Shown piece after piece: positions 1 to 9,533 of a DNA stretch of 64,000 nucleotides. A program made the position numbers and the translations under genes. The stretch comes from Hyphomicrobiales bacterium (lineage in GTDB: Bacteria > Pseudomonadota > Alphaproteobacteria > Rhizobiales > Rhizobiaceae): assembly GCA_900466875.1 (NCBI GenBank), contig UBNQ01000009.1, positions 62,001-126,000 of the forward strand, written 5' to 3'. The notes beneath the pieces were generated by a model, which saw nothing but the letters and a program-made list of their open reading frames with translations, did not search any database and had not been told where the DNA came from. Each line of letters begins with the position of its first letter. Position 1 is the stretch's first letter.

Positions 1-1695
1 ATGCTGATCGGCGGCCAGCGCGACATCCGCCTCATGCCGATCAACAGCTATTCGCGGCTGGTCGGTTACGATGAGCACCTGAACCTTCAGGCCGACATTC
101 TGGAAAGTTTCACGTCGGAGCAAGACCGGGTCTTCACCTTCACGCTCCGGGAAGGACATAAATGGTCGGACGGCTCACCGCTGACAACGGAGGATTTCCG
201 TTACAGCTGGTACGACGTGATGAACAACAAGGAGCTTCATCGCGGCGGCATTCCGGTCGATCTGAGGGTCAACGGCAAAGGGCCGCGTTTCGAGGTCCTG
301 GACGAGCGGACGGTACGATACAGCTGGGATGATCCCAATCCGGATTTTCTGGCGCAGCTGGCGAAACCTTCGCCGCTGGTGATCTATATGCCTTCGGCCT
401 ATCTGAAGCAGTTTCACCCTCGTTACCAGAGCGCGGACAAGATTGCCGAGCTGTTGAAGACCTACAAGGCACAGGACTGGACCGATCTGCACCAGCGATT
501 GTCGCGCACCGTGCGGCCCGAAAACCCTGCGCTGCCTACGCTCGACCCCTGGTATAACAGCACCAAACCACCGGCCGGACAGTTCGTGTTCCTGCGCAAT
601 CCTTTCTTCCACCGTGTGGACGAAAACGGGCTGCAGCTACCCTATATCGATAAAATGGTGCTGAATATCAGTTCGCCGGATCTGATCGCCGCCAAGGCAG
701 GATCGGGGGATAGCGACCTGCAATTCGCCAATGTCGATTTTTCCGATTACACATTCCTGAAGGCCGCCGAAAAGCGCTTGCCGATGACTGTCAATCTATG
801 GAAGCGGACCCAAGGCTCGCGCGTGGCACTGGTTCCCAATCTCAATTGCAAAGACGAGGTCTGGCGCGGGCTGTTCCAGGATGTGCGGGTGAGAAGGGCT
901 CTGTCTCTGGCGGTCGACCGCGAGGAGATCAACAAAGCGGTGTTTTTCGGCCTGGCGCATGAGGCGGGCAACGCGATCCTGCCAGACAGCCCGCTGTTCA
1001 AGCCGGAATACGAGCAGGCCTGGGCAAGCCACGATATCGAGATGGCCAACAGGCTGCTGGACGAGGCAGGCCTTGTGAATCGCGACGAGGACGGCCTGCG
1101 GCTTCTGCCCGACGGGCGCCCTGCAAAAATCATCATCGAAAGCGCCGGCGAAAGCACGTTTGAGAGTGACGTTTTGGAACTGATCACCGATCACTGGTCG
1201 AAGATCGGCATTGCGGTGTTCACCCGCGTGTCGCAGCGTGAAATCTTTCGCAAGCGGGTGATCGGCGGCGAGACGCTGATGTGCGTGTGGATGGGTCTCG
1301 ACAACGGCGTGCCTACTGCCGAAATGTCGCCCAACGAACTGGCGCCGACCTTTGACGACCAGATGCAATGGCCGGTCTGGGGCCTTCATTATCTTTCCGG
1401 CGGACGCGACGGCCACCCGCCGGATCTTGCCGAAGCCATCCAGCTTCTCGATCTGATGAAGGACTGGAAGACGGCGGGAACGCATGAAGAACGGGAAGCG
1501 ATCTGGCACTCGATGCTGACCATTTTCACGCAGAGCGTTTTTACCATCGGCATCATCAACCAGGCGCTGCAGCCTCTCGTCCATTCCTCGAAACTGCGAA
1601 ACATTCCCGAGAAAGCGCTGTTCGGCTACGATCCGACCTCGTTTCTCGGCGTCTATATGCCCGACACGTTCTGGTATGAGGAGGATCGCGTATGA
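1..1695 (+). CDS. ABC transporter substrate-binding protein, family 5 (5' end outside window)
   Basis: This is a periplasmic solute-binding protein of the SBP_bac_5 (oligopeptide/nickel/oligosaccharide) class. The 564 visible residues carry family landmarks such as WSDGSPLTTEDFRYSW near residue 55 and the DVRVRRALSLAVDREEIN segment near 295. The ATG at base 1 is probably an internal Met: there is no signal peptide, and the protein begins inside the first lobe, so roughly 50-100 N-terminal residues lie outside the window. The stop overlaps the next permease start (ATGA). The ligand cannot be read from sequence. The glycosyltransferases downstream make an oligosaccharide at least as plausible as a peptide. 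Confidence 0.88.
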   Translation: MLIGGQRDIRLMPINSYSRLVGYDEHLNLQADILESFTSEQDRVFTFTLREGHKWSDGSPLTTEDFRYSWYDVMNNKELHRGGIPVDLRVNGKGPRFEVLDERTVRYSWDDPNPDFLAQLAKPSPLVIYMPSAYLKQFHPRYQSADKIAELLKTYKAQDWTDLHQRLSRTVRPENPALPTLDPWYNSTKPPAGQFVFLRNPFFHRVDENGLQLPYIDKMVLNISSPDLIAAKAGSGDSDLQFANVDFSDYTFLKAAEKRLPMTVNLWKRTQGSRVALVPNLNCKDEVWRGLFQDVRVRRALSLAVDREEINKAVFFGLAHEAGNAILPDSPLFKPEYEQAWASHDIEMANRLLDEAGLVNRDEDGLRLLPDGRPAKIIIESAGESTFESDVLELITDHWSKIGIAVFTRVSQREIFRKRVIGGETLMCVWMGLDNGVPTAEMSPNELAPTFDDQMQWPVWGLHYLSGGRDGHPPDLAEAIQLLDLMKDWKTAGTHEEREAIWHSMLTIFTQSVFTIGIINQALQPLVHSSKLRNIPEKALFGYDPTSFLGVYMPDTFWYEEDRV

Positions 1696-2690
1696 TCCGC
1701 TATATTCTGTGGCGGATCCTCGTCATGATCCCGACGCTCATCATGATCTCGATGCTGGTCTTCACCATCATCGAGCTTCCGCCGGGCGACTATTTCGAAA
1801 GTTACGTCGCGGAAATGCGGGCGATCGGCGAACCGGCAGACCTGCAGGAAATCGAGGAACTGAGGGCCCGCTACGGTTTCGACCAGCCTTTGCCGATCCG
1901 CTATTTGCATTGGGTCGGCGGCATGATGGTCGGCGATTTTGGTTATTCCTTCGAATATCGCCTGCCCGTCTCGGATGTCGTCGGTGACCGGTTGTGGCTG
2001 ACCATTCTCGTGTCCGTGGTGACGATCATCCTGACCTGGCTGCTCGCTTTCCCGATCGGCATCTATTCCGCGACGCACCAGTACAGCTGGGGCGACTATG
2101 GGCTGACGCTTGTCGGCCTTATCGGCCTTGCCGTGCCGAATTTCGTGCTGGCGCTGATCCTCATGTATTTCGCCAATGTCTGGTTCGGCACGTCGATCGG
2201 CCATCTGATGGACCAGAAATACCTGAACCAGCCGATGAGCTGGGACAAGGCGATGTCTATCCTGGAACATCTGTGGATCCCGGTGCTCATCATCGGCACC
2301 GCCGGAACGGCCGGCATGGTGCGGCGGCTGCGGGCAAACCTGCTCGACGAGCTGCGCAAGCAATATGTGATGACGGCGCGGGCGAAGGGTCTTCATCCGT
2401 TCAAGGTCCTGACCAAATATCCGCTACGCATGTCGCTCAACTTCTTCATCTCGGATATCGGCTCGATCCTGCCGCAGATCATTTCCGGCGCGGAAATTAC
2501 CGCCGTCGTGCTGTCTCTCGAGACGACCGGGCCGATGCTGATCAAGGCTTTGCAGACCCAGGACATGTATCTTGCCGGCTCGTTCCTGATGTTTCTCGCC
2601 GTGCTGACGGTGGTCGGAGTGCTGATCTCCGACATCGCGCTTGCGCTTTTTGATCCCCGCATCCGACTGTATGGAGGCCGGACGCGATGA
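1692..2690 (+). CDS. ABC transporter permease, DppB/OppB type
   Basis: This is the first inner-membrane permease of the importer (332 aa). It starts with a membrane helix (YILWRILVMIPTLIMISML) and has the usual DppB layout: a periplasmic segment at about residues 30-95, then further helices. The cytoplasmic EAA-like loop near residues 215-240 (YVMTARAKGLHPFKVL) contacts the ATPase. The gene overlaps the binding-protein gene by 4 nt and the next permease by 4 nt, so the three are translationally coupled. No ATPase gene is visible; it may lie upstream of the window or be shared. Confidence 0.9.
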   Translation: MIRYILWRILVMIPTLIMISMLVFTIIELPPGDYFESYVAEMRAIGEPADLQEIEELRARYGFDQPLPIRYLHWVGGMMVGDFGYSFEYRLPVSDVVGDRLWLTILVSVVTIILTWLLAFPIGIYSATHQYSWGDYGLTLVGLIGLAVPNFVLALILMYFANVWFGTSIGHLMDQKYLNQPMSWDKAMSILEHLWIPVLIIGTAGTAGMVRRLRANLLDELRKQYVMTARAKGLHPFKVLTKYPLRMSLNFFISDIGSILPQIISGAEITAVVLSLETTGPMLIKALQTQDMYLAGSFLMFLAVLTVVGVLISDIALALFDPRIRLYGGRTR

Positions 2691-3862
2691 GCATGCAACT
2701 CCCCCCGGACGGCCAGCCGCTGCCGCATTACGTCTCCGAGGCACCTTTCGATCCATACGCTTTCGACAAGATCGTCGAAGGTGCGCCGCTTGCAAAACGC
2801 GCCTCCCAGTTTCGTCTGATGTGGTGGCGGTTCCGGCGGCACAAGCTGGCGCTTTACTCTGGAATATTCCTGCTGCTGGCTTATCTCTCGATCATCATCG
2901 CGGAGTTTCTGGCGCCGTATAATCTGCATACGCGCAACATGGATCACATCTATGCGCCGCCGCAGTCGGTGCATCTATTCCACGACGGTAAATTCGTCGG
3001 TCCGTTCGTCTACGGGCAGACGATGACGCTCGACATGGAGAACCTGCGACGGGATTACAACGACGATCCCAACCAGGTGCAGCGGCTGCGTTTCTTCTGC
3101 AAGGGCGATCCCTACCAGTTCTGGGGCTTTATCGATGCGGAGCGGCATTTCGTATGCCCGGCAGAGGGTGGCCAGATGTTCCTGTTCGGAACCGATCGGC
3201 TTGGGCGGGACGTCTTGTCCCGGGTAATCTATGGCGCACGCATTTCGCTGACGATCGGCCTTCTGGGCATCACTACCAGCTTCGTTCTCGGCATCCTGAT
3301 CGGCGGACTTGCGGGATATTGGGGCGGCAAGTTCGACCTCGTGGTGCAGCGGATCATCGAGGTGCTGCAATCGATCCCGAGCATTCCGCTCTGGCTGGCA
3401 CTCGCAGCCATCATGCCGGTCGACTGGAGCCCTTTCGTCATCTATCTGGGCATTACTTTCATTCTGGGATTGCTGGATTGGACGGGACTTGCCCGCGCGG
3501 TGCGATCCAAGCTTCTCTCCCTGCGTGAAGAGGACTATGTGATGGCGGCACAGCTGATGGGGGCCAATCACTGGCGCGTCATCGGTCGGCATCTCATTCC
3601 CGGCTTCATGTCGCATCTGATCGCCAGCGCGACACTGACCATTCCCGGCATGATCCTCGGCGAAACGACGCTGAGTTTTCTCGGACTGGGCCTTCGGCCG
3701 CCGGTCACGAGTTGGGGCGTGCTGTTGACGGAAGCGCGGACGGTGAATGTGGTGGCCCTTTATCCCTGGCTGCTCATACCCGTCATTCCGGTCATTCTGG
3801 TCATCCTTGCCTTCAACTTTTTGGGCGACGGCCTGCGCGACGCAGCCGACCCGTATCACTGA
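2687..3862 (+). CDS. ABC transporter permease, DppC/OppC type
   Basis: This is the second permease (391 aa). An N-terminal soluble stretch precedes the first helix, followed by a long periplasmic insertion (about residues 80-160). The DppC hallmark FGTDRLGRDVLSRVIYGARIS begins near 166, and the EAA loop (DYVMAAQLMGANHWRVIGRH) lies near 285. At 391 aa it is longer than typical DppC (about 300 aa), mainly because of the insertion. Such insertions are common in permeases that pair with large family 5 binding proteins. It is the last transporter gene before an 88-nt gap and the glycosyltransferases. Confidence 0.9.
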   Translation: MSMQLPPDGQPLPHYVSEAPFDPYAFDKIVEGAPLAKRASQFRLMWWRFRRHKLALYSGIFLLLAYLSIIIAEFLAPYNLHTRNMDHIYAPPQSVHLFHDGKFVGPFVYGQTMTLDMENLRRDYNDDPNQVQRLRFFCKGDPYQFWGFIDAERHFVCPAEGGQMFLFGTDRLGRDVLSRVIYGARISLTIGLLGITTSFVLGILIGGLAGYWGGKFDLVVQRIIEVLQSIPSIPLWLALAAIMPVDWSPFVIYLGITFILGLLDWTGLARAVRSKLLSLREEDYVMAAQLMGANHWRVIGRHLIPGFMSHLIASATLTIPGMILGETTLSFLGLGLRPPVTSWGVLLTEARTVNVVALYPWLLIPVIPVILVILAFNFLGDGLRDAADPYH

Positions 3863-3950
3863 CTTGCGCCGCCCAGAACAGGCGGATACTGGTTTTGCCG
3901 GCCGATCCTCGCAGGAGGTATCGGTCGGTAAAGACCGCATAGGAACGACG

Positions 3951-5219
3951 TTGAACATACCGAAAAAGATGGTCGTGCTGCTGAAGGGTTATCCGCGCCT
4001 TTCGGAAACCTTCATTGCGCAGGAGTTGCGCGGCCTGGAACTTGCCGGCTTCAAGCTGGAACTGATGTCGATGCGCCGGCCGACCGACAAGAAGCGGCAT
4101 CCGGTGCATGACGAGATCGAGGCACCCGTCCACTACCTGCCGGAATATCTGCACGAGGAACCGATCAGGGTCGCCAAGGCATTTTTTCACTGGCTCAGTA
4201 GGCCAGCGTTCCGCTCGGCAGCCAAAGCATTCCTGAGAGACCTGCCGCGCGATATCAGCCGCAACCGTTTTCGTCGCTTCGGCCAGGCGCTGGTGCTGGC
4301 CCGCGAGTGGCCACAGGGCGCGGACTGGCTGCATGTGCATTTCATCCACACGCCGGCTTCGGTCGCGCGCTACGCGTCGCAGCTGCTGGGCATACCGTTT
4401 ACCGTTTCCGCCCATGCCAAGGACATCTGGACGAGCCCGGACTGGGAGCTTTCCGACAAGCTGGATGACGCTCGCTGGACGGTGACCTGTACCCGTGGCG
4501 GGGCGGAGCATCTGCGCACGCTTTCCGGCCAAAAGGACAAGGTGCATCTGAGCTATCATGGCCTGAATCTGAGCCGCTTCCCCTCCCCGGACAGAGCACC
4601 CGCCACGCGGGATGGCTCCAACCCGGATGATCCCATCGCGATCCTCGCCGTTGGTCGTGCGGTACCGAAGAAGGGTTTTGATATCCTGCTCCAGGCGCTG
4701 GCATTGCTTCCTGCCGATCTTCATTGGCGGCTGGATCATGTCGGCGGTGGCGACGAGCTGCAGGTGTTGAAGCCGCTTGCAGACGAGCTCGGGATTTCCG
4801 GCCGCGTCAGCTGGCACGGAGCGATGTCACAGCAGGAGGTGCTGCAACGTTACGGCAAGGCTGATATCTTCGCCCTGCCCTGCCAGATCGGCAAGGATGG
4901 CGATCGCGACGGGCTGCCGAATGTGCTTGTCGAAGCCGCCAGCCAGCGGATCCTGTGCATCTCGACGACGATATCGGGCATTCCCGAACTGTTCGTCGAC
5001 GGCGAGAACGGCCTGCTTGTCGAGCCGGAAGATCCGCAAGCCTTGGCTGCGGCAATCGAAAGCGCGATGCGCAACCCGTCGGAACGCGACCGGATGGCGC
5101 ACAATGCGGAAGCGAAGGTTCGCGGTCATTTCGACCACAAGACCAGCATAACGGATCTGGAGAGCTTGTTCTCCTCCGCCTATTCAGGACCGGCCATCAA
5201 GGAGCCTTCGCAGCCATGA
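3951..5219 (+). CDS. Glycosyltransferase family 4 protein
   Basis: This is a GT-B fold glycosyltransferase (422 aa from the chosen start). The N-terminal half has LLKGYPRLSETFIAQEL and a HVHFIHTPASVARYAS segment. The C-terminal half has AVGRAVPKKGFDILLQAL, and the nucleotide-sugar site GLPNVLVEAASQ followed by SGIPELFVDGENGLL, typical of GT4. The frame is open further upstream. TTG at 3951 is chosen because AGGA (3941-3944) sits 6 nt before it; ATG at 3969 is an alternative. The stop overlaps the next start (ATGA). The acceptor is unknown; surface polysaccharide synthesis is an inference. Confidence 0.85.
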   Translation: MNIPKKMVVLLKGYPRLSETFIAQELRGLELAGFKLELMSMRRPTDKKRHPVHDEIEAPVHYLPEYLHEEPIRVAKAFFHWLSRPAFRSAAKAFLRDLPRDISRNRFRRFGQALVLAREWPQGADWLHVHFIHTPASVARYASQLLGIPFTVSAHAKDIWTSPDWELSDKLDDARWTVTCTRGGAEHLRTLSGQKDKVHLSYHGLNLSRFPSPDRAPATRDGSNPDDPIAILAVGRAVPKKGFDILLQALALLPADLHWRLDHVGGGDELQVLKPLADELGISGRVSWHGAMSQQEVLQRYGKADIFALPCQIGKDGDRDGLPNVLVEAASQRILCISTTISGIPELFVDGENGLLVEPEDPQALAAAIESAMRNPSERDRMAHNAEAKVRGHFDHKTSITDLESLFSSAYSGPAIKEPSQP

Positions 5220-6358
5220 CGTCACCGCGCGTGCTCTTTTACGTCCAGCATCTGCTGGGCATCGGCCATATCGCCCGGGCGAGCCTGGTTGCATCGGCGC
5301 TGATGGAAGATGGTTTCGATGTGACCATGGTGACCGGCGGCCTGCCCGTACCCGGTTTTCCCGGCCCCGGTATCAGACACGTGCGCCTGATGCCCGAAGT
5401 CACATCCCGCGAGGGATTTTCGGGGTTGCAGGATATCGATGGCGCGGCACTCGGGCCGGACGGGGAGCGCCGGCGCATGGAGCAGCTGCTCTGCGTGCTC
5501 GGCGAAACCAGACCGGATATCGTCATTACAGAAGCCTTTCCGTTCGGACGCCGGCAGATGCGCTTCGAGCTTCTGCCGTTCCTCGATGCGATCAAGGCGA
5601 TGCGGCCGAAGCCGCTGCTCTTCGCCTCGATCCGCGACATTTTGCAGGTGAACAAGAAGCCGGGGCGTGACGAGGAAACGGTGGCGCTGATCAAAGAGCA
5701 TTTTCACCGTGTGCTCGTGCATGGCGATCGTGGCCTGACACGGATCGAGGACACGTTTCCGCTTGCAAGCGAGATTGGAGACAAAGTTCTCTATACCGGC
5801 CTCGTGGCACCCGATGCGCCGGTTCCCTCGCCCGAAAAATACCGCGTGGTCGTGTCTGCCGGCGGTGGAGCCGTGGGGCAGAAGCTGCTGAACGCCGCCA
5901 TTGCCGCCCGCAACCTGATCAAGTCACCCGGTCGCTGGTGCGTAATCACGGGTCCCAACCTCGATGCCGCCAGTTTTGACGCTCTCGCCTCGCAGGGCGG
6001 CGAAGACATGCATGTTTTCCGCTTCCGAAGCGATTTCCGGCAGCTTCTCGGCAGCGCCGAACTGTCGATTTCACAGGCGGGCTACAACACCGTCTGCGAC
6101 GTGCTGAAGGCCGGCTGCGGCTCGCTGCTTGTCCCTTTTGCGGCAGGCGGAGAAACGGAGCAGACCGCACGCGCGGTGAAACTGCGCGAACTTGGGCTGG
6201 CGGAATTTATCGAAGAAGCCGAGATCACGCCGGAGATGGTCGCTGCCGGAATAGACAAGGCGCTTGCGCAACGCGGCAAGACACATCCCGAGCTGAATAT
6301 GGACGGCGCGCGGGAAACGGCGCGGCTGCTTCGCCAAGAACTCAGCCAAGCCGGCTGA
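5216..6358 (+). CDS. MurG-like (GT28 C-terminal) glycosyltransferase
   Basis: This 380-aa GT-B glycosyltransferase-like protein opens with FYVQHLLGIGHIARASLVA, a glycine/histidine nucleotide-sugar loop like that of MurG. Its C-terminal half has VVSAGGGAVGQKLL and ISQAGYNTVCDVLKAGCGSLL, the GT28-type donor-binding region. It starts by ATGA overlap with the GT4 gene, so the two are coupled. It ends 2 nt from the stop of a related, opposite-strand glycosyltransferase. Substrate and acceptor cannot be assigned from sequence. Confidence 0.8.
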   Translation: MTSPRVLFYVQHLLGIGHIARASLVASALMEDGFDVTMVTGGLPVPGFPGPGIRHVRLMPEVTSREGFSGLQDIDGAALGPDGERRRMEQLLCVLGETRPDIVITEAFPFGRRQMRFELLPFLDAIKAMRPKPLLFASIRDILQVNKKPGRDEETVALIKEHFHRVLVHGDRGLTRIEDTFPLASEIGDKVLYTGLVAPDAPVPSPEKYRVVVSAGGGAVGQKLLNAAIAARNLIKSPGRWCVITGPNLDAASFDALASQGGEDMHVFRFRSDFRQLLGSAELSISQAGYNTVCDVLKAGCGSLLVPFAAGGETEQTARAVKLRELGLAEFIEEAEITPEMVAAGIDKALAQRGKTHPELNMDGARETARLLRQELSQAG

Positions 6359-6360
6359 AA

Positions 6361-7572
6361 TCAGCTCTCGACGACGGAGAGATAATCCGTGCGTTTTCCT
6401 TCCAGCCATTCCTGTACGATGGCGGACAGATTGGGCAGCCCCTCGAGGCGGTAGTCAGGCGCCGTGACCGACGGAGGATCGCGAAGCAGCAGCTCCTTGA
6501 TCGCCGCAGACAGCCTCAAGCCGTCGGACGATTCGTCGGGGTGCAGCATTGCGACAAGCCCCAACTCGGTTGCCCGTACGGCACGGATCAACTGCTCCTG
6601 ACGCGGCACCGTACGCGGAATAATCAGTGCAGGCTTATCGAAGGACAGAATTTCGCAATAGGTGTTGTAGCCTCCCATGGCGATGATCGCCCGCGCATTG
6701 GCGATCAGGTCTTCCATGCGGTTGTCGAACTCGATGACCTCAAGACAGTCATGGGATGCTGCGGCCTGTTTCAGCATGTCGCGCTGCTCGCCCGGCATAT
6801 AAGGGCCAAGTACGATCAAGGCTTTTTCGGTCAGGCTCGGATCGGACTGATAGGCATTGATGACATCGCGGACGAGGTCAAATCCGTCGCCGCCGCCGCC
6901 TGTCGTTACCAGGATATAGTCGCCGTCTCGCTTCGGCAGCGATGTGGTGCGGCTGGTCCATGCCTTGCGCTGCAGGAAACCGACAAAGGTCATCTTGCGG
7001 CGAAGCGATGGCGGGACATCCAACCCGGTGAGAGGATCGTGGAAATCCGGCGGACCATAGACCCAGACGTGGTCATAAAGCTGGTCGATCTTGGCCATGA
7101 CGTCGTTACGGCGCCATTCGGCATCCAGAAGATGCGGCGCATCCATGACGTCGCGCAGGCCAAGCACCAGTAGCGTGCCGCGGCTCTTGAGATAGACGAG
7201 CGTGTCTTCCACCTCGCGGCGCAGGCCGAGCGGTTCCTTGTCGACGATGAAGATATCCGGCTGGAAGGATTCGGCAGTCTGGCGAATGATCGCCTGACGC
7301 ATTTCCAGCGTCTCTTCCAGATTGATATGCTCGTCCATCGACGTGTAGTCGCCGTTGCGCAGCTTGATAACGCTCGGGATTTTTACGTAGTCGACACGCG
7401 AACGATAATCGAAGGCGCCGGCGATCGTCGCACCGGAAATGATCAGGACATGCGCGCCCTGGAAGTTTTCGACCAGATGATTGGCGATCGTCATGCAGCG
7501 GCGAATATGCCCCAGCCCGAACGTGTCGTGGCTGTACATGAGGATGCGGGCATCTCTGAAACCCTGTGACAT
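6361..7572 (-). CDS. GT28-like glycosyltransferase, related to its convergent neighbour
   Basis: A glycosyltransferase-like protein of about 403 aa with ILMYSHDTFGLGHIRRCMTIA at the N terminus, TTGGGGDGFDLV in the middle and IAMGGYNTYCEILSFDKPALI near the end. These match, motif for motif, the gene at 5216-6358 (GHIAR, SAGGGA, AGYNTVCDVL), so the two look like paralogues. The frame is open back to 7746. The internal Met at 7572 is chosen because homology-like sequence starts there and an AAGG lies just upstream. The extra 58 residues are low-complexity and probably untranslated. The 219 bp up to the epimerase stop would then hold its promoter. Confidence 0.8.
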   Translation of the reverse strand: MSQGFRDARILMYSHDTFGLGHIRRCMTIANHLVENFQGAHVLIISGATIAGAFDYRSRVDYVKIPSVIKLRNGDYTSMDEHINLEETLEMRQAIIRQTAESFQPDIFIVDKEPLGLRREVEDTLVYLKSRGTLLVLGLRDVMDAPHLLDAEWRRNDVMAKIDQLYDHVWVYGPPDFHDPLTGLDVPPSLRRKMTFVGFLQRKAWTSRTTSLPKRDGDYILVTTGGGGDGFDLVRDVINAYQSDPSLTEKALIVLGPYMPGEQRDMLKQAAASHDCLEVIEFDNRMEDLIANARAIIAMGGYNTYCEILSFDKPALIIPRTVPRQEQLIRAVRATELGLVAMLHPDESSDGLRLSAAIKELLLRDPPSVTAPDYRLEGLPNLSAIVQEWLEGKRTDYLSVVES

Positions 7573-7791
7573 GCCCTTGACCTTCGGTAACATCTGATCT
7601 GTCTTTTGCAACAGCATAAAGTCTTTCAAACGCGAATCCAAGCCAGCCAAAACCACAGCTAGAACCGATCTTTCCGCGCCTGTCTTGGACGATAGTACGC
7701 TCCCGAACTGGGATGCGAACGCATCGCGCGCAAGCCTCTTCCTCAAGACGTGATAACAGCGTTACCCTTGATAGGAAGCCGGCACCGGTGG

Positions 7792-8799
7792 TCAGTCGAT
7801 CTCGGATCGATGCTCGATGTACCAGCGAACAAAAGCGCCGACGCCTTCATCAAGCCCGGTTTCCGGCTTGCGCCCGGTGAGCGCCAGAAGCAGGTCGGGG
7901 CTTGCAAAGGTGCGCGGGACATCGCCCTTCTGCATCGGCAGCATCTTGCGCCTTGCCGGCTTGCCCAGGTTTTTTTCGATGACCTCGACGAAATCGAGCA
8001 GGCCGACCGGCTGGCCACCGCCGAGATTGACCGTGCGGAACGGCCCCTGGGCGGAGAGTGTATCGACATCCGCAACACGGTTCTGTTCGGATGGAGCAAC
8101 CTTGGACAGATCGATGATCGAATCGACGAGGTCGTCGATATAGGTGAAGTCCCGGCTCATCTTGCCTTCGCCGTAGATCTCGATTTCCTGATCATCGAGC
8201 ATCGCCTTGACGAACTTGAACAGCGCCATGTCCGGCCGGCCCCAGGGGCCATAGACCGTAAAGAAGCGGAAGGCGGTTGTCGGAACCTTGTAGAGATGGG
8301 CGTAGCTATGCGCCATCACTTCCATGGCCTTCTTGCTGGCAGCGTAGAAGGTCAGCGGTTCATCGGCCTTGTCCGTCTCACGGAAAGGGATGTCCGGATT
8401 GGCGCCATAGACCGACGAGGTCGAAGCCAGCATCAGGTGCCCGACACCGATTTCGCGCGCGATTTCCAGAATGTTCCACGAGCCGATGAGGTTGGAGTCG
8501 AGATAGGCCTTCGGGTTTTCAAGGCTGTAGCGTACGCCCGCTTGGGCCGCCAGATGAACGATCACGTCCGGCTTGAAGGTTTTGACCGTCTCTTCAAGCA
8601 AAACCTTGTCTTCCAGCATGCCCTGAACAAAACGGAAGGAGGGAAACTGTGCAAGCCCGGCGTTGCGCGCCTCTTTCAGGCGCAGGCTGTAATAGGGCGT
8701 CATCCCGTCGAAGCCGACAACCTCATGGCCATCCTGCAGCAGTTTGCGCGCCAGATGAAACCCGATGAAACCCGCCGTGCCGGTAATGAAAAAACGCAT
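7792..8799 (-). CDS. NAD-dependent UDP-sugar epimerase, UDP-glucuronate 4-epimerase-like
   Basis: This is a short-chain (extended SDR) epimerase of 335 aa, acting in the cytoplasm on nucleotide sugars. It has the NAD-binding GTAGFIG motif (residues 7-13), the [16 protein letters not shown] segment near 81, an active-site Tyr-Lys pair (Y152, K156 in FYAASKKA) and [15 protein letters not shown] near 170. The last is typical of UDP-glucuronate 4-epimerases such as rhizobial LpsL. The start at 8799 is preceded by GGAAG with good spacing; an in-frame ATG 15 nt upstream is less likely. It probably supplies a uronic acid donor to the neighbouring glycosyltransferases. Confidence 0.85.
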   Translation of the reverse strand: MRFFITGTAGFIGFHLARKLLQDGHEVVGFDGMTPYYSLRLKEARNAGLAQFPSFRFVQGMLEDKVLLEETVKTFKPDVIVHLAAQAGVRYSLENPKAYLDSNLIGSWNILEIAREIGVGHLMLASTSSVYGANPDIPFRETDKADEPLTFYAASKKAMEVMAHSYAHLYKVPTTAFRFFTVYGPWGRPDMALFKFVKAMLDDQEIEIYGEGKMSRDFTYIDDLVDSIIDLSKVAPSEQNRVADVDTLSAQGPFRTVNLGGGQPVGLLDFVEVIEKNLGKPARRKMLPMQKGDVPRTFASPDLLLALTGRKPETGLDEGVGAFVRWYIEHRSEID

Positions 8800-8860
8800 G
8801 TTTGCTTCCACCATTGATGGGGATCACTTACCCAATCGAACGGGTGGAAGCAACGCGCCG

Positions 8861-9256
8861 CTAATGGAAAAGCCGCAGGCGTGCCGGGGGAATACCGGGC
8901 TTACCGTTCTTGCGATCGACGGCAAACTGGATGAGGTCCATCGAAGCCTGGTCCGTGAGCGGCTTGGCCATGACACCCACGACGCCGTTTACGCCGGAGG
9001 CCACGACGCCCGGATTTCCGGTGATCATGATGACGACGATGCCGTATTCGGCCAGAACCCTGGCAATCTCCGGTCCGGTCTCGCCATCGGCAAGCCGCAC
9101 GTCGACGAAAGCAATATCCGTATCGCGCGTGTAGTTGAGGGCCACCTTCATATCAGGGGCGATGCCGACCACATCATGACCACTGCGCTGCACGGCCTCC
9201 TCGATATCCATGGCGACAAGCAGGCTGTCTTCAACAATCAGAAACCGATATTCCAC
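8861..9256 (-). CDS. Single-domain response regulator (receiver only)
   Basis: A CheY-like receiver domain without an output domain, about 131 aa. It shows the acidic pair in FLIVEDSLLVAMDIEEAV, the phospho-acceptor Asp in IAFVDVRLADG, the VIMITGNP switch region and the MAKPLT lysine. The frame is open to 9274 (GTG) and 9271 (ATG). The GTG at 9256 is preferred because GGAG sits 8 nt upstream of it. No histidine kinase is adjacent, so it is an orphan; it may tune a kinase elsewhere. The 277 bp to the next gene (9257-9533) hold divergent promoters but no feature I can name. Confidence 0.82.
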   Translation of the reverse strand: MEYRFLIVEDSLLVAMDIEEAVQRSGHDVVGIAPDMKVALNYTRDTDIAFVDVRLADGETGPEIARVLAEYGIVVIMITGNPGVVASGVNGVVGVMAKPLTDQASMDLIQFAVDRKNGKPGIPPARLRLFH

Positions 9257-9533
9257 GGGCACTTCTCCCATCACTCAAGCGGCAAATAGTCGGCGTTCAC
9301 CACTTGGCAATAGGCATTATCCCGATCGCGCCCATTTTTCCGGGCTTGGTTAAGTCTTTGAACCTCGCGGCTTTTGCGCATCAAGGCCATCGTCGGCAGG
9401 CACAGGAGGCTCCATAAGTTGGCGCAGAGTGATCCCGAAATATTTCACACCCGGCGCAAAGGTGAGCAGTCATCCGGAACAGTTCTGTCGATCCGGAAGT
9501 TCTCTGGCCGGAAGTCAAAAGAGGAGAAGAACC

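Noticed and set aside
796..1584. Long minus-strand frame opposite the first binding protein
   Set aside because: It is a mirror of a GC-rich coding gene, with His/Arg/Gln-rich content and no domain. The plus-strand gene has clear family motifs.
9344..9365. CtrA-like TTAA site upstream of the DUF1236-like gene
   Set aside because: Only one TTAA half-site is present; the second half does not match.
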